A stretch of 64,000 nucleotides of DNA from Dentipellis sp. KUC8613 (Eukaryota; Basidiomycota; Agaricomycetes; Russulales; Hericiaceae). Below, piece by piece: positions 1 to 15,212 of this stretch (positions are counted from its first letter, which is position 1; each line of letters starts with the position of its first letter). Location: assembly GCA_002286715.1 (NCBI GenBank), contig NSJX01000011.1:132106-196105 (forward strand), in the 5' to 3' direction. A program made the translations under genes and the position numbers. A model generated the notes under the pieces. That model did no database searches. It was not told the origin of the DNA and saw only the letters and a program-made list of their open reading frames with translations.

Positions 1-360
1 TGAGAGGCCCACTTTCTCTGCGAAGTCGCCGCCCTTCTGCCCCATGATCGTGCCGGAACCCCTCCCGCCTTGCGAATTCCGAAAGCTGATGCCATGCCTC
101 GCCTGTCCATGTAACTATAGGTCACCTTCGCAGGCACCTCCCTAATTTCAAAGAAGACAGGCGCCGACAAGCACACAAGTGCCTTCATATTCGGGAACAA
201 GTCGGCCGCATCTGTGCAGAAGAAGCAATGGAAAAAGGAGCAGAAGGCTAAGGGACGTTAAGGGAGCAATGTCGACCATCAGCAGATCTTCCGGAGCCTT
301 CTTTCTGCGACCTCGTGTTCGTATATACGTAGCAGGACTATACTGAGGTGCATTCGCCAT
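1..360 (-). CDS. Hypothetical protein, 5' part only (gene runs off the window start)
   Basis: Not recognised. Reading leftward on the minus strand, an ATG at 358-360 (an in-frame ATG at 388-390 is an alternative) opens a short basic N-terminus that contains the run RTRGRRKK. A plausible intron starts just after the codons for EDLLM and ends at a CAG acceptor near 229. After it an open frame continues to the window edge, including the stretch [18 protein letters not shown]. No domain can be assigned, and the 3' end lies outside the window. It is on the same strand as SRP54 and starts about 200 bases beyond the SRP54 stop, so its promoter would have to sit in that gap. The existence of the gene is inferred from the open frame and splice signals only. 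Confidence 0.35.
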
Positions 361-565
361 GCTTGCGACATCGGCCCTTCTGGAATCCAAGGCGCCGGAA
401 GGGTCCCTAGTCAGTATGCGGCATATTCAATTACATATGAACGGTTCTTATGGCACGCATCAAGAACCCACGCGAGAACCTACAATACAGAACTCCAGAA
501 ACTAAACCTTCGAGTGACCCTGAATACCATAGGCTGGCGCTCCAGCCGGTCGCCGAGCAACCTCC

Positions 566-2666
<2,101 letters not shown>

Positions 2667-2768
2667 GGCCGTCGGAGAACGAGACTTGTGGCGAGCGCTG
2701 AGTACGCGTGACCCCGCCCCGCCGAGCGCTCTTTCCTTTTCCGTCCACAGCCTGGCTTGACCGGCACC
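2667..2768. promoter_or_regulatory. Short divergent promoter region, SRP54 / SPT8
   Basis: Only 102 bases separate the two start codons, so the genes must share or overlap promoter elements. No TATA box is evident. The sequence is GC-rich and ends in a pyrimidine-rich stretch before the SPT8 ATG. Confidence 0.5.
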
Positions 2769-5305
2769 ATGTCCAACATCGACTCGGACGACGACGCTGA
2801 CTTTGACAACGATGACGGTCCGGATGACATTGACGAGGACATCCTGGACGCCATTGAGGCAGGCGCGGAAGATTCCAACGAGGATCAGGTATGAACTCGA
2901 ATACTAGCCGCCTCTCTGATCCGTCCTGAGGGAGCCTCGCAGGATTCGGACGAAGACGAGTCGGACGACGCTGAAGATGACGACCAAGACGACGAAGAGG
3001 GTGCTGCAGCCATCTCAGGCGCAACTCAGGTAATACCCGCCAAGCGCCCATCCCCGAGCCCACCAGACATTCCACTCTCTGCTAAAGGTCAGCTACGACC
3101 ATCTCAAATGCTGGTTGATATCGTCATTCTAGTCCTGCGTAGTGCCCACCCCCCCTACCCGCACGCGTTCCCTATCCCCTGCACACACTCGGCGCTCTCT
3201 CCTCCGACCAGCCGTGCCATACCCCAAATCTTACACTGTCGAGGCCATCTGTGCCCTCCCACACCCAGTGCCGACGCATGCTCTCGCAGCCACCCCTTGC
3301 ATGTCGCATATCCTCACTGGCTCCGACGACGGCTACGTGCGAGATTATGACATCTTCGCCGCTGTGAATGGCAAGGTTTTTCTCACCGCGCCTCAGCGCC
3401 ATCATGCGGGCGTCGTCGAGGGTATCCTCAAGGCGGGCCAGATCAGATCCTGGTGGGAGAACCCCGGAAATCGAAATAACATCGGCGATCCAGAACTTGC
3501 ACCCGTTCACAGTCTAGCCATTCATGGCGACGCGCTGTGGGGCCTCGCTGGCTCGAATGTTGGTCTGCCCCCTCATTCGCGGGATGCGCACTTAATTTCT
3601 TGCAGACAGGGAATATCAATTTGTATACATTGCGCCATGAGCCTGGTCGTATCTTCCATAGTATGGACGCGCACCGTGGCCCTGTGTCTGCCTTGTGTCT
3701 GCAGCATGATGAGAAGGGCTTCTTCTCTGCAGGGTGGGATGGCAATGCCTTGGTATGTTACCACATATCTGAATATTCGTATAACGTGCATTTTCATGAA
3801 CCTGATGCTTTCTAGCAATGGGATCTGAACACAGGGCAGATTGTCCGACGATTTCGGACACATGGGGCACAGCTCGCTGCAATACAAGTACGTCCGGTAA
3901 CCACTAACTTCCCGAACATGCCTGCGGGAGTCAACGCTTCTGTCAACCTGCAATCCGATATGTTTACGTCTTCGGCCGTGAGCGAATTTATGGCAACGGA
4001 TGCAGCCTCCTCCGATCTAGCTACATATACCTCGCAGGACACCTCCACGATGGCGACATCCACCACCCTTGACGACACGCCTTCTCTGAATTCTCAGACT
4101 CAAAAGGCCCAAGCTGCAGGCGACAGCGTGCCTGCTGCTCCTTCGGCAGCAAAAGAAAGCGACGCTAAATCTGACACATCTTACGACCCTCTTTTCGACG
4201 ACGAACCCGACGCCGAGGGCGAACCCGACACGTCGCCCCCTTCTCCATTGAATCAAGCAGGCACTGAGTTTGGCGCTGGAGGCAGCAACGCATTGCACCT
4301 TCCGACATCGGGCCCTGCATCCACGCCATTCGGCTCAACGCCTGCAGCAAAAGCTCCCACTGCGGCTGCCCCCGCACCCAAGAATGCTCCCCCCGTTCTT
4401 GACTCTGTCTCATATGCTACTTTTTCTCCTGACATAATGTTGACTGCGGCCATGGATGGGCAGGTCATACTATGGGATTGTCGGGTGGCCGACCCTAGCC
4501 CTGGCCATGGCGTTGGAAGGCTCTGGATGAGTGAAAAAACACCCCCGTGGTGCTTGTCGGTACGTACATCTTCCGCATTCATTCGCCACGTGCCATTGTC
4601 GAACCTTCTGCATTTCACACAACGGCATTCTTTGTTTCGCAGGCTTGCTGGTCCATGAACGGCGCTTGCATTTATGCCGGACGACGGAACGGCACCATCG
4701 ACGTCTGGGATGTAAGGCAGCTCGGCCGATCGGGTCCATCTGAAACGCCGCGCCTGCTCAAGACGCTCAGAAATCCGATCAGCTCAGGTGTTGTGAGTTG
4801 TGTGGCGGCGTTTCCAGATGGTCGGCATATCGCCTGGTGAGTGATCTTCTCTTGTTGAATTTGTCTTGCGAGTGAAGCGAGGAGAAGTTGTGGCGATTTG
4901 TGTTTGGTGCAATGCCTGTTCTTCTAATTTGAGATCGGAAAGTACCCCCAAGCATGTTCTGATCTGTGCATAGTGCGTCAAATGATAACATTCGTTTATG
5001 GAACGCCGCGGAAGCGGGAGAGGGGGATGTCAAAGGAAGGGTGCAGTTCAAGATCATCCCAGGTCACCATGGGGGTATCATTTCGCAGATGCGTAAGTTT
5101 GCTCGCTTGACTTTGCTTCTCGGAAACCGTGGAAGTGGATCCGTCCGCTGACGAGCGCTCTCTTATTTGCACCATAACCTGATGGGGTGTGATGACAGTG
5201 ATTGATCCAGCCGCACGATTCCTCGTGAGTGCGAGCGGCAATAGGGGATGGCACGGGGACGCTACGCGAACAGTATTTGTACACGACATCAAACCTATTG
5301 TATGA
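2769..5305 (+). CDS. SPT8: SAGA complex WD40 subunit SPT8
   Basis: SPT8 is the WD-repeat subunit of the SAGA coactivator that helps deliver TBP to promoters. The ATG at 2769 opens a very acidic N-terminus (DSDDDADFDNDDGPDDIDED). A family-diagnostic block follows at about 3290-3470: MSHILTGSDDGYVRDYDIF, then NGKVFLTAPQRHHAGVVEG and the RSWWENP motif. Further WD blades include QWDLNTGQIVRRF (about 3815), ILWDCR (about 4470), IDVWDVRQL (about 4697) and NDNIRLWN (about 4982). A low-complexity, Ala/Ser/Pro- and acid-rich insert of roughly 150 residues interrupts the propeller at about 3920-4390. The protein ends VFVHDIKPIV with TGA at 5303-5305. At least seven short introns are evident, for example near 2890-2940 and 4840-4975. 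The acidic N-terminus plus NGK-LT-QRHH block separates it from other WD40 proteins. Confidence 0.93.
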
Positions 5306-5680
5306 CCGGTGCTTGGCGGGGTATATTCTTAAGGCTATTAGAGTAGTTAATGTATTGCAAGTTTGGACTGTGAGCGGCCGGGACTGGAGGCTCGTGACCA
5401 GGGGAATTTTGTGTCGTGTGTCTGGGGAAACGTGGGGTGCTTCTGCGGAAAGTTATAGTTCGAGCATATGATGAGCGGGGCAGGCACGGCTTACCGCATC
5501 GCAGGCGCAAGGTTTCCCAGTCAAGGTTCCCACATTTCAAATAATTGAATGTCCCGATACATCTTGTGGACACTTATGTATGAAATGAATACACACTCAG
5601 CTATATAGCCCACCCCGTCCCCGTCTTCCTCTCTCCCATCCCCGCACGCCGTCCGAGACGCCCTCCCGAGACACGCGCAG
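5306..5680. other. Intergenic: SPT8 3' flank and methyltransferase promoter
   Basis: 375 bases between two plus-strand genes. A pyrimidine-rich tract (about 5608-5640) precedes the downstream ATG, as is common in basidiomycete leaders. Nothing else was recognised. Confidence 0.4.
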
Positions 5681-6981
5681 ATGTGTGCCCGCTGTGTCGA
5701 CCCCGAGCTCGCATCCATAGAGCCCGACGACTACGCGCGCTTTTTCCGCGATGTCTGGGGCCGGCGCTGTAACGTCCTCAATGGCAGATACATCATGCCG
5801 GCCGATGACGACGAGCTGAGGGTACGTCTGCTACTGCAGGTCCATCTGCGGGCGCGCTGACCGGGTCCTGCAGAGGTTCGAGCTGTTCCATAGGATGATT
5901 AAGTTCGTCCTGGGCAACAAAAACTACGTCGGGCCGGTGCCAGAGGTGCTATCACCCGCGCGACATCCGAAGGAGGAGAAAGTCCGAGTGCTGGATCTGG
6001 GCACCGGAGGAGGACTATGGTGCGTCACTGTGACATGGGCTTGTAAACGAAAGTAACAAGGACGTGCAGGGCGATTGACATGGCTGATGAATTCCCGCAT
6101 GCGGACGTGATAGGCGTTGACTTGGCGCCATTGCAACCACGGTACGCCCATGTCCTTATGTGTGGACTCCTGATGCTGAGCCGGTCTGCGTCAGGCTTGT
6201 TCCTCCCAATTGCACGTACGTCCTGACAGCTTCGATGCCCTCGGGCGTAGACCCTGTCGTAACCATCTCATATTAGGTTTGAACTTTGCGATCTGGATAC
6301 ACGGTGCCTCCCCTACCCGTCCAATTCATACGATGTCATCCACGCACGGAACATGCACACCGGTGTGCGTCTGTCACCTCCAATCCCCATGCCGGCACTG
6401 ATCCCAGCGTCCATCCAGATACATGACTACCCCCGTTTTCTCCACGAACTGACCCGCCTCCTGCGCCCCGGCGGCGTCCTTATCCTGATGGAATGCGACC
6501 TCCAGCTTATTGCCGACGGCAAGCAGACCTCGGTCCCCTCCAAGTCCGGCATCCCAGGCTGGTGCAGGCTCACCGAAGAGTTCCAGCGCTGCCTGAGCAT
6601 GCGCGGCATTGATGTGTCTGTGCCCGAGCGCATGGCGGAGCACGTCCACAGATTGGGGTGGTACCAGCAGGTCGTGCAGCAGCACGCTGATATTCCCATC
6701 GGCTTCTGGCCGAAAGGTGATGCACCGCATGCTCGTTGGCACAGGGCCTTTCGCTTGCTCATGCTTCGACTCCAGATCCGACCATGCTCACCGTCGGCCA
6801 GCTCGCATGGCTCAATCATGATCTACTGATGCACGCCGTCCGTCCCCTTCTCCTGTCGTCCGGACTCTCCGAATTGCAGGTCAAAACTCTCGTCGAAGAC
6901 GCCCAACGAGACCTCTATTATCCCCTTGTGCACATTGCGAGTCGGTTGCACGTTGTTCATGCCGTCAAGGCTATGCACTAG
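5681..6981 (+). CDS. Class I SAM-dependent methyltransferase, LaeA/UmtA-like
   Basis: Predicted Rossmann-fold methyltransferase of the fungal LaeA/UmtA-like group; its substrate cannot be told from sequence. The ATG at 5681 begins MCARCVDPELASIEPDDYAR, and the region after intron 1 reads FELFHRMIKFVLGNKNY. SAM motif I is VRVLDLGTGGGLW, continued after an intron by AIDMADEFPHADVIGVDLAP, which is the classic LaeA-type motif I and post-I. Later motifs are HDYPRFLHELTRLLRPGGVL and LILMECDLQL. Short introns interrupt the core (for example about 6019-6068 and 6142-6194) and one sits near 6715-6780. The frame ends HAVKAMH with TAG at 6979-6981. LaeA itself regulates secondary metabolism in ascomycetes, but basidiomycete relatives are numerous and mostly uncharacterised. 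No biosynthetic cluster is adjacent. Confidence 0.85.
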
Positions 6982-7422
6982 TTCCTTTGGGATGACTGTA
7001 TATTTCATTTTCTCTCTGCTGGATCTATTGGACCTACGGCATCATTTGTACTTTTGTCATGTGGATGTTTCCCTTGAATTTGTTCTTCTCACTTGGCACC
7101 CACACGCATACCCCCTCTGTATACCACCATCATCAATGACATTCGTACAACACGCGCACACATATATCGTAAAGCAGTTGTATCATCTCTATTCCCCGCA
7201 AAGTAACACAAAGGAACGACCGCCACCGAGCCCGTTGAAGCATGTCGCTAGAAAAGGACGGGACAAGCTAAGCTAAAATGACAGAATGGGAAGGTGATGC
7301 AGCAGCGGCAGTCATAAGGACGACAACAACATAGAAAACAAAAGGAGAGCACAGGCGTACGAAAGCTTGGGAGAAGACAAGGACAAAATACACTTCACTT
7401 GCTAATACAAACTTCAATCCAC
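6982..7422. other. Convergent intergenic region
   Basis: 441 bases hold the 3' flanks of the methyltransferase (plus) and the poly(A)-binding protein gene (minus). No gene, repeat or RNA was recognised. Confidence 0.4.
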
Positions 7423-9773
<2,351 letters not shown>

Positions 9774-10260
9774 TTTCAGTTTTATATGCGGGTGGGGTCG
9801 TTACTGCTTTATGGACTTTTTCTGCGACTGTACACGCCCGATCAACGAGGACGGAGGAGGATCGGAAAAGAGATGGGCGCACACAGGAAAGAGACGAAAC
9901 AACCGCTTTGTAACTGGGTTTTTTGAAGATTTTTTGAATGGCTTTTTGGCTGCCAGGATCGTCTGTGAGCATGTCGGATAGGCGGGGGGGAGAGGGGGAC
10001 TGACCTTAGATGATGATGGTTGTTGAAAGCAAGGCGCCGTCAGTTTTTAGCGATAACACTCATTCGATTCAGACTCCGAACAAGCTGCACAGGACTCGCC
10101 ACAGAAGCATCGTGTCTCAGCCACAACGCATCTCCATTGTCTTTTTGGTCAAAGAAACGCAACACAATAGCGTGGACAACAACAACGGTACGTAAGACAA
10201 GAGTATTATTGTTCCACATAGAGCAACAGACTAGGTAAAACAACATGTTCGTCAAGCACT
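9774..10260. promoter_or_regulatory. PAB1 upstream region with A-rich runs
   Basis: 487 bases upstream of PAB1 and downstream of the SCAMP gene, both on the minus strand. In PAB1 sense, three runs of five to six A residues (plus strand T runs at 9919-9924, 9930-9935 and 9943-9947) lie 146-175 bases before the ATG. If transcribed, they could bind PABP and give autoregulation, as the A-rich 5' leader does in animal PABPC1. Whether they are in the leader is inference. Confidence 0.35.
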
Positions 10261-11597
10261 CTACCCACGAGTGAAGTACGCTTTGGCTCCATGCGACGCC
10301 AGCTCTGTCTTTGCCTACATCGATGTTAACGTGAACGGCCGACTCTGTAGTAAGAGGATCCATGTGACGTACCTTCTCGACAGAGTGTCCAGCAGCATTG
10401 TGGTGTGCCCATATCTATTGATGCGTGTCAGCGGCGATCGAGAACGAGGCGCTTCGAAAGCACGGACCTGCCTGTAGTAGAACGCGAAGCCGACGCCCTG
10501 GATAGTCCAGCCTACGGTGGCGATAGTCCCAAGGATTGCGGCTACAAGAGCGGGTCTGGTATACATTTGGATGGTGCGAATAAGTCCGGCAGAGCCTGTA
10601 CTACGCATCCCAGCCGGTTCAGTACAATGAGGTCCAACTTGATCGATGCATATTCACCTTGGGATTCCAATAATCCTGTAGTAGCTGTGGTTAGCAAAAG
10701 TGAGTGGAGACTGAAGAAAGCGGTGCATACATGTAGACGGAGAAAACGAGATGCCATCCAGCAAAGAAAAAGTAGATGTCTGTAGAACATGATATTTCAG
10801 TTGCGCCTATACAATTTGACATCGTACGTACAATAATATAGAGCTTGTTCCTACATGTACTGTTCAGTATAGACGAAAGCCACTTAACTGAGCCAAGCGT
10901 ACCTTCATGTAGCCATTATAAATTGGTCTACCCAGGCATAAATGACGGAGAAGATGAGCCAACTGTGCAACACGCACCTGTACCAGAGCAAGAATGACAG
11001 AGCACCAATTACAAATATATAGCTGGAGACGTACGCCTCGTCAGGACAGGAATTTGAAGAGGTTCCAGGTCGCACCCACCCGATACTCGCTCCGAGGTCT
11101 TTACCTCCGTCGCTCGCACCCGCAGTGAGGATGAAGATGCAAGCGACCATGTTAATGATTAATGTACCAAAAAGGACCAGCCATAGTTGGTAAAGTCGAG
11201 TGATAAGGGGTCTTGACGCCTCTGGAATCTCATCCGCGATTGAGTGGAAGATTAGAGGGAAAACTGGGGAACGATCGGTGAGCAAGGCGACTAGCAGCCG
11301 GCTGGAGGCGCATACATGGAGGCCAGTTGTTTCGGCCGTGCTTTCTGATATTCTCAGCTTTGTTGTTCAGCTCGCGCTCGCGTCGCTCCAGATCCAACTC
11401 TCGTTGAGTGAGTTCTGCTTGACGAGCGGCAGTGGCGTCATGCGAGTATTGGGAAGTCTGGTCAGCAAAAGGGTCTTCAAATGGGTTCGTATCGAGGGAG
11501 TTCGTAGACGCAAATGGATTCTTCGTGATATCGCCTGGGGAGTGTAAATGACAGGAACATGAATAACGGGTGGTTACGAGGACGTACTTGCACTCAT
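10261..11597 (-). CDS. Secretory carrier-associated membrane protein (SCAMP)
   Basis: Four-span membrane protein of post-Golgi and endosomal recycling vesicles. Start and end were fixed by splicing: exon 1 is only ATGAGTGCAA (from 11597), joined to an exon encoding DITKNPFASTNSLDTNPFED. NPF and DPF motifs, as in SCAMPs, recruit EH-domain and adaptor proteins. A coiled coil rich in E and R follows (RQAELTQRELDLERRERELN), then the family signature NNWPP. The transmembrane core includes RLYQLWLVLFGTLIINMVAC, SSYIFVIGALSFLLWYR, then after an intron PIYNGYMK and a segment with FFFAGWHLVFSVYM. The fourth segment is near 10470-10600 (TIATVGWTIQGVGFAFYYRQ). The last exon encodes AKTELASHGAKAYFTRG, with the stop complement at 10261-10263. 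All SCAMP landmarks are present and in order. It is divergent from the secreted protein gene at 12169. Confidence 0.92.
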
Positions 11598-12168
11598 GGC
11601 GTGAGGTTGTGTAAGGTGAGGTGTTGTGGGCGTGCCAGGGGGAAACCAATGGCTGCGGACGTTCGGCCGGCGTCGACGGCAACGACCGGAGTTGGCCGGT
11701 ATTGCTTGGCACAAAAGGCAAGAGGGACCGCCCCTGGGCCGAAACGCCAATCGTCGCAGCGCATCATGATCACTTCTGTTGCGAACAGAACAGCGTGTTG
11801 GCGGCCGGTGTTACGCCGCAGTATTCTGTCGTAAAACAGGCTTTTTGAACGTCCGGAGGAGCGACGGTCTTGAGGTTACGCGTGAGAACAACTGCCAAGC
11901 ATGCCCGAGCGTTGCAACGCGTCTATAAAAAGGTGCGCATTGATTTTGAACACTCCATTCCCCTCCTCAGTTCCCTCCTCTCTCTCTCCCCTCTCCTCCC
12001 CTGCGTTGCTACACGGTACGTCGTTCTCTTCATTTTACTTGCACTCTTCGTCTCTAATTATCTGTCTCTCCAGCACCCCTTCCCCACCACTCTCTTTACA
12101 TAGGCCACTCTCCTTGACCTCGAGTCGCCCTACGCTCTCTTAGCAACCACCCGTCGTACATTCTCAAC
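11598..12168. promoter_or_regulatory. Divergent promoter with TATA box and pyrimidine-rich leader
   Basis: 571 bases between the SCAMP start and the secreted-protein start. TATAAAAA at 11924-11931 points toward the plus-strand gene. It is followed by a strongly CT-rich stretch (about 11945-12000). A plausible 5'-leader intron runs from GTACGT at about 12016 to a CAG near 12073. This layout suits a strongly expressed secreted protein. Nothing specific to the SCAMP side was recognised. Confidence 0.5.
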
Positions 12169-13329
12169 ATGTTCCACTCCACCCTTGTTCTCCTCTCCGC
12201 CCTCGTCGCGGCCTCCTCTGTCTCTGGCCTTGTTCTCCCCCGCAAGGCTGCTCCCCCGGGCTGGGCTTACGGCTACCTCGAGGTGCGCGTTTTGATCTCC
12301 CTGGTTCCTGGTCTGTTCTCACATCGGAAATAAAAAATTTCTTTTACAGGACTACGACACGTACCACACTCGTTACCTAGCTCTCGACTGTGAGGCGCAG
12401 CACAACACGACCTTCTTCGACCAGTGCTGCCACCCTCTCCTCGTAGGTTTTACCCTCTCGCTTGCGACGCGTCAGTTTGTTTAAAAGTTGAACATACAGG
12501 CAACTGAGACCCTCGAGAAGAACCGTCCTGCCCAGTGCAAGCCGTCCGCAGCTGCTTCTTCGTCTGCTGCCGCTGCCGAGCCTACCTCCACTGTCACCAC
12601 CCCTGCTGACGATGAGGACTGGTGCGACGACGAGGACGATGAGCCCGAGTCTTCTTCGGCTCCTGCCCCCGCCCCCACTCCCGCCCCGACCTCGGAGGCT
12701 CCGAAGCCCGAGACTACTTCCGCTGCGCCTCCCAAGGTGACCTCCTCGTCTGAGGCACCCGCCCCGACGACCTCTAAGGCACCTGCTGCTGCGTCGTCAT
12801 CCTCCAAGGCCCCCGCACCTTCTCCGTCGTCTTCCAAGGCCCCTGCTCCCGCACCTTCGTCTTCCAAGGCCCCCGCTCCCTCGTCTTCCAAGGCCCCTGC
12901 CGCTCAGCCCACCAGCTCTGCCGGTGACCTCATTACGGGTGGATTGTGAGTCATAAAATGGTCGGTTATCAGTCAATTACTCACATTTGTCCAGTGGTAC
13001 TTTCTTCTTCCAGAACGGTGTTGCCGGCGCGTGTGGTATTGTCCACCCCGACTCGGCTAAGATCGGTGCCATGGGTGAGTTTCCTACAGCAGATTACCTC
13101 TGTGCCCGTGCTCACGCAATGATCAGACTCTGCCCGTTTCTCGCAGTCCATCTGCGGCAAGTCGGTCTTGGTCACGAACAAGGCTAACCAGAAGACGGTC
13201 ACCATCACCATTCAGGACGAGTGCCCCACATGCAACAACGGCAACTCCATCGATCTGTCCAAGGGTGCCTTCGATGCGATCGCTGAGGAGTCGACTGGTC
13301 TCATCGACATCGAATGGAAGTTCCTCTAA
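12169..13329 (+). CDS. Secreted expansin/RlpA-like double-psi beta-barrel protein with Ser/Pro/Lys-repeat linker
   Basis: The ATG at 12169 opens a clear signal peptide (MFHSTLVLLSALVAASSVSG). A small Cys-containing segment (LDCEAQHNTTFFDQCCHPLL) follows. Next is a long low-complexity linker (about 12555-12940) with an acidic patch around DDEDWCDDEDDEPE and at least four near-repeats of SSSKAPAP, likely heavily O-glycosylated. The C-terminal domain includes GTFFFQNGVAGACGIVHPDS, then ICGKSVLVTNKANQKTVTIT and QDECPTCNNGNSIDLSKGAF, and ends IDIEWKFL with TAA at 13327-13329. The Cys pattern and the DECPTC...DLS motif match the fungal DPBB families related to expansin, barwin and RlpA. Introns lie near 12282-12350, 12444-12499, 12947-12994 and 13074-13126. 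Family members are linked to wall remodelling or extracellular roles, but activity is not predictable. The C-terminal domain alone (no expansin CBM63) argues against a true expansin. Confidence 0.88.
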
Positions 13330-13941
13330 GCGTGGACCCTGTACCTCGTTTCTCTCTGTCTTGACTTCCTTTTCTTTCTTCTACCGCATTGATCTGCTTT
13401 TACCGATATCTCGCGGGGCGTGCCCCGTAGTTTCTCAGGCTACCTGGTGGCATTAACGTTGAAAGTGATGAGAAGATTTGATACGAGACTAACGACCCTG
13501 GTTGGCGGTAGCCCCTCCTATACGATTCTTGCCGCTCATCGTTCATGCTCCTGTTACCCTTGCATTTTTTTTTCATACCCTGCTCGTTTTTGTCTGGCTT
13601 GTTTTTTATAGGAATACTTATCGGGCACGCACATAGTTCCATTCAGTCGATAGCTAGCTACCTACCTACAATGGACACTTTTCTGGTCGTGCTGGCAATT
13701 CGCCGTGCGGGATTGCAACTCTCGATATCATGCTGTACTGAGTTCTGTGAGCTTTGAAAATTTGAAATTTCGAGAAGTGAAGCACCACCATATTGAGTGA
13801 GATGGCAACGTGAGCAGCTTGCTGGTGACGTGATGCAGATCTCCTCATCCGCGTCGTGAGTCCGGCCTCGGAGTCCATCTCGAGGCTCGTCATTCCTTCG
13901 AACAACACCTCGACGTTTCATCGCTCAGAGACGTGCCAACG
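13330..13941. other. Intergenic: 3' flank of secreted protein and COQ11-like promoter
   Basis: 612 bases between two plus-strand genes. It contains T-rich tracts near 13565-13610 that suit a 3' end. No gene, repeat or RNA was recognised. Confidence 0.4.
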
Positions 13942-15212
13942 ATGAACGCAGCGGTGCAGAAGATTCTCGTTGTCGGTGGAAACGGTTTCATCGGTGCGCC
14001 CATATGTCCAAGCTGGACCCGCCGTGACACCTGTCTAATTCCCGTCCGCAGGTTCCGCCATATGCAAAGGCGCGCTCGCGCGGGGATTCCAGGTGACGAG
14101 CATCAGGTCTGTCTACCCGCACCTCCAACGCGATTCCCTGATTTTTTGATATGCGCATTAGCTCCTCGGGACGTCCGTTCCGCACACCAAAGGGCCACAC
14201 GCCGGCCTGGACTAGCAAAGTGTCGCCGCAGCCCTTCTCATCTCGGCGGTCCGTTCTAACGCACCCGTTCACTCACAGGTAGACTGGCAGAAGGCCGACG
14301 CGCTTCGGCCCGAGACGTACGCGCACCTGCTGCCCGGCGTGTCGGCGGTCGTGCACACGCTCGGAACACTGCTTGAGGACACGAGCTACAAGGACGCGCT
14401 CCGGACGGGCAATGTCGGCGCGGCCATGGGCAGCTTCGTGAACAGCGTGATGGGCGGGTCTGGGAACCCGCTCAAGCGGGGTGGGGAGGGCAGCTATGAG
14501 TTGCTAAACCGGGATGCGGGTGAGTGATGCCGTTCAAGAACGTGGCTGCTCTCGGCTGCTGTGCTAATGCTAAATGGGTTTTGGGGACAGCTTTGCGCGT
14601 CGCGGAGACTTTCTTCGAGAGCAAGCCGACTATCCCAGTGGAGGGCCCGCGGCCGTTTGTGTTCATCTCTGCCGAGGACATATTCCGACCGTTCATTCCC
14701 GCGCGGTACATCGAGACGAAGCGCGAAGCTGAAATTGCGATTGAGAACATGCTGGTAGACAAGCCTACGTATCGCGGCGTCTACATCCGACCTAGTATGC
14801 TATCTCCCTGCGTATACGAGTGCTACGAAGCTAATGAGACGTAGGTCTGGTGTACCACCCGCATTTCCGGCCGTACACGTCGCCCATTGCGGTGCTGCTG
14901 GACTTTTCCGCCGTGATGCACTCGAAAGTGCCGGCCGGCGTGCCAACGCCCTCTGGAGTGTTGCGCAGCCTGTCGCAGACGCTCTCCGCCGGCGCGTCAC
15001 CGTCGTCACCCATCTCGACGTCACCGCTCGAGTCGGTTGCAAACGCCATGGTGCTTCCGCCCATCCACGTCGATCACGTGGCCGAGGCAGCTTGCATCGC
15101 GGCAAACACCGCGCGGGCAGACGTGAGAGGTGTGTATGGCGTGCGGGAGATGCGCGAGCTGATAGGATGGGCGTTCAAAGGGCAAGAAGCGTCGGTACAG
15201 TCGCATGTGTAG
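13942..15212 (+). CDS. COQ11: Mitochondrial NAD(P)-binding protein, COQ11/YLR290C-like (atypical short-chain dehydrogenase)
   Basis: Member of the extended SDR group related to yeast Coq11 and complex I NDUFA9, which associates with the mitochondrial ubiquinone-synthesis complex. The ATG at 13942 starts MNAAVQKILVVGGNGFIG, with the dinucleotide-binding G-x-x-G-x-x-G turn; splicing joins SAICKGALARGFQV, then SSSGRPFRTPKGHTPAWTSK. Later exons read VDWQKADALRPETYAHLLPG, GVSAVVHTLGTLLEDTSYK, RPFVFISAEDIFRPFIPARY with ETKREAE, and RPGLVYHPHFRPYTSPIA. The family-typical HVDHVAEAACIAA segment lies near the C-terminus, which ends EASVQSHV at 15212. The YxxxK of the classic SDR is seen as the YIETK motif. 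Introns lie near 13995-14052, 14102-14158, 14218-14278, 14520-14589 and 14797-14843. The assignment rests on motif order; a role in ubiquinone metabolism is inferred from the yeast family. Confidence 0.82.
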
